Shown here in pieces: positions 4,720 to 9,685 of a DNA stretch of 9,685 nt. The notes under the pieces are model-generated. The model worked only from the letters and a program-made list of their open reading frames with translations. It was not told the origin of the DNA and ran no database searches. The stretch comes from Candidatus Portnoybacteria bacterium CG_4_9_14_3_um_filter_43_11. Its GTDB lineage: Bacteria; Patescibacteriota; Minisyncoccia; Portnoybacterales; UBA2143. The stretch lies in contig PFWG01000026.1 of NCBI GenBank assembly GCA_002791035.1, forward strand, positions 1 to 9,685, written 5' to 3'. Every line of letters begins with the position of its first letter. The first letter of the stretch is position 1. Both the position numbers and the translations under genes were made by a program.

Positions 4720-4744
4720 GGCCGTTTATTGTTTTTTGAATAAT

Positions 4745-5035
4745 ATGAACATCAAACCATTATCCGACCGGGTTCTGATTGAACCAGTTTCCAAGGAGGA
4801 CAAAACCGAATCAGGCATCATTCTCCCTGACACCGCCGATAAAGAGAGACCGGAACAGGGCAAGGTTGTCGCCATTGGTCCGGGGAAAAAGGGCAAAGAC
4901 GGAAAAGCGGCGCCGATGAGCGTCAAAAAGGGCGACGTGGTCTTGTTTACCAAATACGGCCCGAATGAAATAAAGGTCAATAATAAGGAGTATTTAATCG
5001 CCAAAGAAGAGGACATCCTGGCTATTTTAGAATAA
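4745..5035 (+). CDS. groES: Co-chaperonin GroES
   Basis: The 96-aa Hsp10 forms the heptameric lid of the GroEL chamber. MNIKPLSDRVLIEPVSKEDK is the family opening. The mobile loop follows (about residues 17-33), carrying the GroEL-contacting tripeptide IIL at 25-27. GKVVAIGPGK is at 39-48 and GDVVLFTKYGPNEIKV at 63-78, and the C-terminus KEYLIAKEEDILAILE is typical. The frame is open upstream to a TTG at 4688, but that would add a 19-residue hydrophobic extension foreign to GroES with only two bases between SD and TTG, so I choose ATG 4745 although it lacks an SD. It is the first gene of the chaperonin operon; groEL follows after 71 bases occupied by a dispersed repeat. Confidence 0.95.
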   Translation: MNIKPLSDRVLIEPVSKEDKTESGIILPDTADKERPEQGKVVAIGPGKKGKDGKAAPMSVKKGDVVLFTKYGPNEIKVNNKEYLIAKEEDILAILE

Positions 5036-5040
5036 TTGAA

Positions 5041-5096
5041 GTCATCCTGAAGCGAAGCTGAAAGATCTTTAGATTCTTCACTGCGTTCAGAATGAT
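5041..5096. repeat. Dispersed inverted repeat of the 'SERSEES' type between groES and groEL
   Basis: The left arm (5041-5068, GTCATCCTGAAGCGAAGCTG at its start) is an imperfect reverse complement of the right arm (5071-5096, ending GTTCAGAATGAT), around a central AGATCTTTAGATT. Translated leftward, the right arm gives YHSERSEESKDL, the peptide widely seen in spurious ORFs where this short dispersed repeat family (GTCATTCTGAGCGAAGCGAAGAATC) occurs in many bacterial genomes. It looks like a non-autonomous, REP/MITE-like element. It fills the groES-groEL spacer where an SD would be expected. The family assignment is from memory of the motif; copy number in this genome cannot be seen here. Confidence 0.8.
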
Positions 5097-5106
5097 ATTG
5101 AATACC

Positions 5107-6735
5107 ATGGCAAAACAAATTAAATTTAACGAACAAGCCCGGCGCCGGCTGAAAAAAGGCGTTGACAAACTGGCCAACGCGGTCAAAGTTACTCTGGGGC
5201 CAAAGGGCCGAAATGTCGTTTTGGACAAGGGCTTCGGCTCGCCGGAAATCACCAATGACGGCGTGACCATCGCCAAGGAAATTGAACTGCCGGATAAATT
5301 TGAAAATATCGGCGCCGAATTGGTTAAAGATGTCGCTTCCAAGACCAGCGACGCCGCCGGCGACGGCACCACCACCGCTGCCTTGCTGACGCAGGCGATT
5401 GTCGCCGAGGGCTTTAAAAATGTTACCGCCGGAGCCAATCCCTTAGCGCTTAAAAAGGGAATTGAGGAAGGCGTCAAAGCCATCGTTGAGGCGCTTCGGA
5501 AAATGTCCAAGCCGCTTTCGGGCAAGGCCGAAATCGCCCAGGTGGCGACCATTTCCGCCGAGGACCCGGAAGTCGGCAACCTGATCGCCGAAGCAATTCA
5601 GGAAATCGGCAAGGACGGCGTTATCACCGTGGAAGAATCGCAGACCTTTGGCCTGTCAAAAGAAGTCGTCAAGGGTATGCGCTTTGACCGAGGATACATC
5701 TCACCCTACATGATTAACAACGCCGAAAAGATGCAGGCCGAGTATGACGACCCGTATATTTTAATCACCGACAAAAAAATCGCCAGCATCAATGAAATTC
5801 TGCCTCTATTGGAAAAGGTCACTCGGAGCGGCAAGAAAGACATCGTCATTATCGCTGAAGAAGTTGAAGGCGAAGCCCTAACGACTCTGATTTTAAACAA
5901 ACTAAGAGGGACTTTCAACGCTTTGGCGGTCAAAGCCCCTGGGTTTGGAGACCGGAGAAAAGAAATGCTTCAGGATATCGCGGTTTTGACCGGCGCCCAG
6001 GTTATCTCCGAGGAAGTCGGCCTGAAACTGGAAAACGCCGAACTCAAAATGCTTGGCCGAGCCAGAAAAATTATCGCCGAGAAAGAAAATACCACTATTG
6101 TCGAGGGTAAAGGCAAAAAACAGGAGATTGAGGCGCGGCTTGAGCAAATTAAGACAGAATTAGCCAAAAGCGATTCCGATTTTGACAAGGAAAAACTACA
6201 AGAGCGCCTGGCAAAATTAGCCGGCGGCGTAGCCGTCATTAAAGTCGGCGCCGCCACCGAGTCGGAACAAAAATATAAACAGGCCAAAATTGAAGACGCT
6301 TTGGCTGCGACCAAGGCCGCTGTCGCCGAAGGAATTGTCCCGGGCGGCGGCGTAGCATTGGTTAGAGCGATTAAATCTTTTGACGGCGTCAAGGTTAAAG
6401 GCGACGCTAAAATCGGATTAAGCATCCTAAAAAGAGCGCTGGAAGAGCCACTGAGGCAAATTGCCCAGAACGCCGGTTGGGACGGAGCGGTCGTGATTAA
6501 CGAAGTCAAAAAGAAAACCGGCGCTTACGGCTTTAACGCCGCCAAGAATAAATACGAGGACTTATTTGAAGCCGGCATTATTGACCCGGCCAAAGTGACC
6601 CGTTCGGCTATTCAAAACGCCGCTTCAGCCGCCGCCATGCTTTTGACGACCGAAGTTGTTATTACCGATTTGCCCGAAAAGAAAGAAGCGCCGATGGGCG
6701 GAGGAATGTCCGGCGGCATGGGCGGGATGATGTAA
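5107..6735 (+). CDS. groEL: Chaperonin GroEL (Hsp60)
   Basis: This 542-aa chaperonin forms the double seven-membered ring that folds proteins with GroES and ATP. Landmarks are VKVTLGPKGRNVVLDKGFG at 26-44, the ATP-site GDGTTT at 85-90, PYMINN and FGDRRKEMLQDIAVLTG in the apical region, EDALAATKAAVAEGIVPGGG in the second equatorial part (with the conserved ATPase Asp), and the flexible tail GGGMSGGMGGMM typical of bacterial GroEL. Length and all key blocks are normal. An in-frame ATG at 5092 lies inside the repeat's right arm and would add MILNT; I choose ATG 5107 because MAKQIKF is the usual start. Neither ATG has an SD, which is odd for so abundant a protein. It is cotranscribed with groES and ended by the terminator at 6759-6799. 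Confidence 0.97.
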   Translation: MAKQIKFNEQARRRLKKGVDKLANAVKVTLGPKGRNVVLDKGFGSPEITNDGVTIAKEIELPDKFENIGAELVKDVASKTSDAAGDGTTTAALLTQAIVAEGFKNVTAGANPLALKKGIEEGVKAIVEALRKMSKPLSGKAEIAQVATISAEDPEVGNLIAEAIQEIGKDGVITVEESQTFGLSKEVVKGMRFDRGYISPYMINNAEKMQAEYDDPYILITDKKIASINEILPLLEKVTRSGKKDIVIIAEEVEGEALTTLILNKLRGTFNALAVKAPGFGDRRKEMLQDIAVLTGAQVISEEVGLKLENAELKMLGRARKIIAEKENTTIVEGKGKKQEIEARLEQIKTELAKSDSDFDKEKLQERLAKLAGGVAVIKVGAATESEQKYKQAKIEDALAATKAAVAEGIVPGGGVALVRAIKSFDGVKVKGDAKIGLSILKRALEEPLRQIAQNAGWDGAVVINEVKKKTGAYGFNAAKNKYEDLFEAGIIDPAKVTRSAIQNAASAAAMLLTTEVVITDLPEKKEAPMGGGMSGGMGGMM

Positions 6736-6758
6736 GCGGGTGATTTTGACTAAATTTT

Positions 6759-6799
6759 AATAAAACGGCCGTCTGTTTTTACACAACGGCCGTTTTATT
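6759..6799 (+). terminator. Strong intrinsic terminator after groEL
   Basis: AATAAAACGGCCGT (6759-6772) and ACGGCCGTTTTATT (6786-6799) are perfect 14-base inverted repeats around a 13-base loop. The GC core is flanked by A on the left and T on the right, so it can act in both directions. Its right end touches the -35 of the lemA promoter, separating the two operons with no spare sequence. Confidence 0.85.
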
Positions 6800-6826
6800 G
6801 ATTAAAGGAGGGAGGGAGGGTATAAT
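6798..6826 (+). promoter_or_regulatory. Strong promoter of lemA-htpX with a G-run spacer
   Basis: TTGATT (6798-6803), a 17-base spacer and a perfect TATAAT (6821-6826) precede lemA; the predicted start is near 6833. The spacer contains GGAGGGAGGGAGGG (6807-6820), four G runs separated by single A residues on the non-template strand, a possible short-loop G-quadruplex. The -35 shares bases with the right arm of the groEL terminator. The lemA SD (AAGGA, 6837-6841) follows nine bases before the ATG. Confidence 0.75.
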
Positions 6827-6850
6827 AACAATAAGAAAGGAAATAACAAT

Positions 6851-7408
6851 ATGACAATAACATTATGGATAATCTTGGCGCTCGCGGCCATAGTTGTCTT
6901 TTGGTTTATCGCCATATACAACGGCCTGATTAAATTCAGAAACCGGACCGACGAGGCCTGGTCGGACATTGATGTCCAGCTAAAGAGAAGGTACGATTTG
7001 ATTCCGAATCTAATTGAGACGGTCAAGGGCTACGCCGCCCACGAAAAAAGCGTTTTGGAAGAAGTCACTAAAGCCAGAACAATGGCCATGGGCGCGCAAA
7101 ACCCAGAAGACCGGGCCAAGGCGGAAAATATGCTCACCGGCGCTTTAAAGTCGCTTTTCGCCGTGGCGGAGAATTATCCTAATCTGAAAGCCAACGAGAA
7201 TTTTTTGGAACTCCAAAGGGAATTGTCCGACACCGAAAACAAAATTCAGGCGGCCAGAAGGTTTTACAACGGCAATGTCCGCGATTTCAACACTAAAATC
7301 CAGTCCTTTCCAACTAATACTGTAGCCGGAATGTTTGGCTTTAAGAAATACGGCTTTTTTGAATTGAAAGGCGAGGAAGAGCGAGAAGCGGTTAAAGTCG
7401 CGTTTTAA
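6851..7408 (+). CDS. lemA: LemA family membrane protein
   Basis: This 185-aa protein has one N-terminal membrane segment (about residues 4-24, TLWIILALAAIVVFWFIAIY) followed by the LemA helical bundle. The strongest signatures are YNGLIKFRNRTDEAWSDIDV at 23-42, QLKRRYDLIPNLIETVKGYA at 43-62, FAVAENYPNLKANENFLELQ at 103-122, LSDTENKIQAARRFYNGNV and, near the end, FPTNTVAGMFGFKKYGFF. Length and topology are standard. LemA proteins have no agreed biochemical role but are often encoded beside the HtpX protease, as here. Two bases separate its stop from the htpX start, so the pair forms one transcript from the promoter at 6798-6826. Confidence 0.95.
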   Translation: MTITLWIILALAAIVVFWFIAIYNGLIKFRNRTDEAWSDIDVQLKRRYDLIPNLIETVKGYAAHEKSVLEEVTKARTMAMGAQNPEDRAKAENMLTGALKSLFAVAENYPNLKANENFLELQRELSDTENKIQAARRFYNGNVRDFNTKIQSFPTNTVAGMFGFKKYGFFELKGEEEREAVKVAF

Positions 7409-7410
7409 AA

Positions 7411-8307
7411 ATGGCGACCTTATACACTCATAAAGACGCTAACATTCGCCGGACCTGGTTTTTGATTTCATTTTTTCTAATTTTCATTATCGGTCTGGGC
7501 TGGGTGTTTTCGTATCAATTCAATAGTCCGGCGATTTTGGTTGCCGCCGTTATTTTTAGTTCGTTGATGAGTTTTACTTCCTACTGGTACTCGGATAAAA
7601 TCGTTTTGGCCATCAGTAAAGCCAGAGAAATAAAAAAAGAAGACCAGCCGGAGCTTTATCGTCTAATTGAAAACCTATCTATCACTGCCGGTTTGCCTCT
7701 GCCCAAAATATACCTTATTGACGAGGCGGCGCCGAACGCTTTTGCCACCGGCCGGAACGCCGAGCATGCCGTCGTGGCCGTAACAAGGGGACTATTAGAC
7801 AAATTGAACCGGCCCGAGTTGGAAGGCGTTATCGCGCATGAATTATCCCATATCGGCAACCAAGATATACTTTTACAGACCGTCGTGGTAATTTTGGTCG
7901 GATTGGTGGCTTTGCTTTCTGATTGGTTTTTGAGGTGGAGTTTTTTTGGCCGGGGGAGAAGAAGCGACCGCTCGGAAGGCGGACAAATCGCCGCGGTAAT
8001 GGCTGTCGCCGGCATCGTTTTGGCGATTTTGTCTCCTTTAATCGCGACCTTGATTCAATTGGCGATTTCGCGCAAAAGAGAGTTTTTGGCTGACGCTGAC
8101 GGCGCGCTGCTGACGCGGTACCCGGAAGGGCTGGCCAGCGCCTTGGAGAAAATTTCCCGAGACCAGACGCCTTTACGCGCGGCCAACAAAGCTACCGCCC
8201 ATTTGTATATTGCCAATCCGTTCCGGGGCAAGAATATTTCCAAGCTATTTATGACTCATCCGCCGATAGCGGAGCGCGTCCGCAATTTGAGAGAAATGAG
8301 GGTATAA
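7411..8307 (+). CDS. htpX: HtpX-like M48 zinc metalloprotease
   Basis: This 298-aa inner-membrane protease cleaves misfolded membrane proteins on the cytoplasmic side. Membrane segments are at about 14-34 and 40-60, with hydrophobic stretches at 153-175 and 192-217. The catalytic HELSH is at 143-147 (H143 and H147 as zinc ligands, E144 as the base) inside ELEGVIAHELSHIGNQD. The third ligand is E224 in REFLADADGA. PNAFATG at 108-114 and the C-terminal MTHPPIAERVRNL at 281-293 are family blocks. Everything needed for activity is present. No SD stands before ATG 7411, two bases after lemA, so translation is probably coupled. With GroESL and the slipin nearby, this is a protein-quality-control neighbourhood. 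Confidence 0.95.
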   Translation: MATLYTHKDANIRRTWFLISFFLIFIIGLGWVFSYQFNSPAILVAAVIFSSLMSFTSYWYSDKIVLAISKAREIKKEDQPELYRLIENLSITAGLPLPKIYLIDEAAPNAFATGRNAEHAVVAVTRGLLDKLNRPELEGVIAHELSHIGNQDILLQTVVVILVGLVALLSDWFLRWSFFGRGRRSDRSEGGQIAAVMAVAGIVLAILSPLIATLIQLAISRKREFLADADGALLTRYPEGLASALEKISRDQTPLRAANKATAHLYIANPFRGKNISKLFMTHPPIAERVRNLREMRV

Positions 8308-8329
8308 AAAAATCCCTGATTTTTCGGGG
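8306..8329 (-). terminator. Terminator of the leftward SpeD-like gene, overlapping the htpX stop
   Basis: On the minus strand CCCCGA, a loop of four A and TCAGGG form a 6-base stem with one G-T pair (complement of 8314-8329), followed by ATTTTTTT (complement of 8306-8313). The U tract lies on the leftward side, so it chiefly ends the SpeD-like transcript; for htpX it offers only a stem without a U run. It overlaps the htpX TAA. Confidence 0.65.
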
Positions 8330-8369
8330 CATTTCAAAGGAAACGAAGAAATCTTAAAAAAACCAAAAA

Positions 8370-8759
8370 TTACCTCCTGATTAAAATTTTCATTCTGGCT
8401 GATTTGGCTCTAAAATACTTTTGGCTGAATTCTTTGGCCTTAAAAGGGTCAAAAAACTCACAGCTAAAAATATCAATAAAGGCGCGGTCGCTAATCTTGT
8501 CGTCAAAATGAACGGTAATAGAAGAAGTTTTAATAAATTGTATCGCCGAATATCCCTCTAAAGAACTTTCGCCGAATTTTTTAAGGTAGAGAGGACCGTA
8601 TTTTTTCATTTTTATCCTTCGGCAGATTTCATCAACGAACTTTCGGATATCTTTGGGCGATTGAGTGAGATTGTGGTTGCAGAATTTCAGGTCAATGCTG
8701 GCTAAAAGACCCCAGGCATTCTGTCTCCTGTAATTCTGGCGCAAGGTGTAAATATTCAT
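8370..8759 (-). CDS. SpeD-like pyruvoyl-dependent decarboxylase (AdoMet decarboxylase family)
   Basis: This is a 129-aa protein of the class 1 bacterial SpeD type by length and motif order. AWGLLASIDLKFCN at 15-28 matches the family opening (GxxLxxDLxxC). The segment FGESSLEGYSAIQFIKTSS followed by ITVHF aligns with SpeD 'GVSGVVxIxESHxSIHTW'. S79 falls on the serine that self-cleaves to the pyruvoyl group, H84 on the catalytic His five residues later, and C100 (IDIFSCEFFDPFKA) on the catalytic Cys. Thr78 replaces the usual Glu before the cleaved serine, and Ser80 replaces the following His. Processing and decarboxylation therefore seem possible, but the substrate may not be AdoMet: SpeD homologues that decarboxylate ornithine or arginine are known. 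No speE or other polyamine gene is near. The ATG has only AGAG upstream and a TATAAT ten bases away. Confidence 0.75.
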   Translation of the reverse strand: MNIYTLRQNYRRQNAWGLLASIDLKFCNHNLTQSPKDIRKFVDEICRRIKMKKYGPLYLKKFGESSLEGYSAIQFIKTSSITVHFDDKISDRAFIDIFSCEFFDPFKAKEFSQKYFRAKSARMKILIRR

Positions 8760-8769
8760 CTCTATAACT

Positions 8770-8775
8770 ATTATA
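8770..8775 (-). promoter_or_regulatory. -10 element of the SpeD-like gene
   Basis: A perfect TATAAT on the minus strand lies ten bases before the ATG, predicting a leader of about four bases. No clear -35 is visible at 16-18 bases upstream. The element sits in an AT-rich intergenic stretch (8760-8892) in which I see nothing else beyond the SD of the next rightward gene. Confidence 0.4.
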
Positions 8776-8892
8776 GTGAGCTTATCGAACTATTCAGTTA
8801 ATTTTAGGATAATATATAGTCATTGATTTCGTCAAGTTTTTGCGTTAGATTATTGTTAATAAAAAATAAACTAATAGAAAGGTAAAAATATC

Positions 8893-9144
8893 ATGGGACT
8901 ATTTTTTCCATCGCCAAAAAAAATAAAGTCGGAGGAGTTTAAAAAAACGCTTGAGGGGATGAAAAAATTGAACGAAAGAGAAAAGGCCTATGTGGAAGGC
9001 GTTTTTCAGAAGCCCCTTCAGGACGGAATGACCAAAGACGAGTTAAGGAAAGAAATATCCGGTTTAAAGCGGAATTTCGGCGATCCGCTAACTTCTTCCG
9101 AAGTGGAAAAAGTCAAAGAACAGCTGGAAGAAAAGTTGAAATAA
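8893..9144 (+). CDS. Small helical protein of unknown function
   Basis: This 83-aa, highly charged, soluble protein has no membrane segment or signal. It starts MGLFFPSPKKIKSEEFKKTL and is predicted to be mostly helical, with a middle GMTKDELRKEISGLKRN and a coiled-coil-like end (SSEVEKVKEQLEEKLK). GAAAGG (8877-8882) about ten bases upstream of the ATG is a reasonable SD. Codon use resembles the main gene set rather than the AT-rich ORF that follows. I do not recognise a named family; small proteins of similar look are common in CPR genomes. Confidence 0.75.
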   Translation: MGLFFPSPKKIKSEEFKKTLEGMKKLNEREKAYVEGVFQKPLQDGMTKDELRKEISGLKRNFGDPLTSSEVEKVKEQLEEKLK

Positions 9145-9173
9145 GAAAAGTTTTATTGAGTAATTAATAAGTA

Positions 9174-9599
9174 ATGAATAAAAATACCCTAAAGATAATC
9201 GGGGCTATGCTCTATGCCTGTGAAGGTACGAAAGCAAGAGTTGATAAAAGATATAATCGACTAAATTATTCTATTGAACTAACTAATTCTAATCCTAATA
9301 TTATAAAAACTTTTAGGATATTTCTTGATAAAATTATAAAAATAGATAAAAATCGTATAAAAGGACAATTGTTTTTTTATCCAGATTTAAGCGAAAAGAA
9401 ATTAATTAAATTTTGGTCAAAAAAATCTTCTATCCCAATTTCTCAGTTTAATAAAAGCATTTGTTTAAAGGCAAAAATTGGTAAATTTAGAGCAAATCCA
9501 TTAGGAACTTTTAAAATCAGATATTCTTGTAAAAATGATTTTTTAAAGATTCAGCAAATAATAGAAGACACTTGGAAGGGTGTCAGAGCGGCCGAATGA
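9174..9599 (+). CDS. LAGLIDADG-like (homing-endonuclease-fold) protein running into tRNA-Ser
   Basis: The 141-aa frame contains IIGAMLYACEGTKAR at 8-22, which fits the first helix of LAGLIDADG-type domains (LxGxxxxxEG). It then has the pattern of a stand-alone bacterial subgroup: IELTNSNPNIIKTFRIFL at 34-51, YPDLSEKKLIKFWSKKSSIP at 69-88 and SQFNKS at 90-95. Such proteins may bind or cleave DNA; activity here is unproven. Composition is far more AT-rich, with many Ile, Lys and Asn, than the neighbouring genes, suggesting a different origin. The last eight residues (WKGVRAAE) and the stop TGA are encoded by bases 9573-9599, essentially the 5' part of tRNA-Ser, so the native C-terminus may have been replaced. 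The ATG has no clear SD. Confidence 0.68.
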   Translation: MNKNTLKIIGAMLYACEGTKARVDKRYNRLNYSIELTNSNPNIIKTFRIFLDKIIKIDKNRIKGQLFFYPDLSEKKLIKFWSKKSSIPISQFNKSICLKAKIGKFRANPLGTFKIRYSCKNDFLKIQQIIEDTWKGVRAAE

Positions 9600-9663
9600 A
9601 CGTGACTGGAAATCACGTGTACTCGCAAGGGTACCATGGGTTCGAATCCCATCCCTTCCGCCA
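9574..9663 (+). tRNA. tRNA-Ser (anticodon GGA), CCA encoded
   Basis: The full type II cloverleaf is visible. The acceptor stem GGAAGGG (9574-9580) pairs with CCCTTCC (9653-9659), followed by discriminator G9660 and encoded CCA (9661-9663). The D arm is TCA-TGA, the anticodon stem CGTGA/TCACG and the loop CTGGAAA, with anticodon GGA at 9608-9610. The long variable arm GTACTC/GGGTAC has a GCAA loop, and the T arm is ATGGG/CCCAT with loop TTCGAAT. The large variable arm identifies serine. It reads UCC and UCU codons. The gene overlaps the end of the LAGLIDADG-like frame by 26 bases on the same strand. Confidence 0.97.
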
Positions 9664-9685
9664 GTTGGTAAAAGCGAAGTTTGGC

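Noticed and set aside
4688..4744. N-terminally extended GroES from TTG 4688
   Set aside because: The extra 19 residues are hydrophobic and foreign to GroES, and only two bases separate the SD from this TTG.
4656..4744. CIRCE heat-shock operator before groES
   Set aside because: Neither TTAGCACTC nor GAGTGCTAA is present; the only palindromes are the GC stem at 4614-4630 and the AACAGT/ACTGTT pair.
4726..5136. Leftward frame across groES and the repeat, containing the SERSEES peptide
   Set aside because: It is antisense to groES and its only recognisable part is the translation of a dispersed repeat.
5022..6509. Several long leftward frames antisense to groEL
   Set aside because: They mirror the codon structure of groEL on the opposite strand, have Ser/Ala-rich meaningless products and no start signals.

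Overview
The window looks like a chromosomal segment of a Candidate Phyla Radiation (Patescibacteria, probably Parcubacteria-type) bacterium. The reasons are the gene set, the compact layout with 4-base ATGA overlaps, small conserved proteins of unknown function, a GerMN/Gmad2 surface protein, a wHTH-nucleotidyltransferase and a truncated TsaB-like protein. The lineage is inferred from protein style, not from a phylogenetic marker search. TGA behaves as an ordinary stop codon, so the UGA=Gly code of Gracilibacteria/SR1 does not apply.

Layout. (1) Positions 1-234 hold the first 42 codons of a leftward M16-type peptidase and a divergent promoter region. (2) Positions 235-1905 hold a slipin/stomatin-like membrane protein, apparently starting at a non-canonical AUC codon behind a near-perfect Shine-Dalgarno (SD) sequence, then an anchored Gmad2-GerMN protein; a terminator follows. 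(3) Positions 2016-2234 hold a leftward DUF378 membrane protein, convergent with the previous unit. (4) Positions 2330-4655 form one tight rightward operon: a RecB/Cas4-type PD-(D/E)XK nuclease, a possible 48-aa basic protein, a DUF167 protein, a short TsaB-like protein and a wHTH-nucleotidyltransferase. (5) Positions 4614-6799 hold groES-groEL with its own sigma70-type promoter and a strong terminator. Both chaperonin genes have disturbed translation-start regions, and a dispersed inverted repeat of the 'SERSEES' type separates them. (6) Positions 6798-8307 hold lemA-htpX under a strong promoter whose spacer is a four-run G tract. (7) Positions 8370-8759 hold a leftward SpeD-like (AdoMet decarboxylase family) pyruvoyl enzyme. 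(8) Positions 8893-9663 hold a small helical protein, an AT-rich LAGLIDADG-like ORF and tRNA-Ser(GGA); the ORF runs into the tRNA gene.

How the genes fit together. The slipin, GroESL, LemA and HtpX genes form an envelope and protein quality-control neighbourhood: membrane scaffold, folding chamber and membrane protease. The 2330-4655 operon looks like nucleic-acid housekeeping. The SpeD-like gene stands alone with no other polyamine gene in view. The most notable points are the AUC start, the remodelled groES/groEL start regions, the SpeD-like enzyme with Thr instead of Glu at its self-cleavage site, and the ORF whose stop codon lies inside a tRNA.
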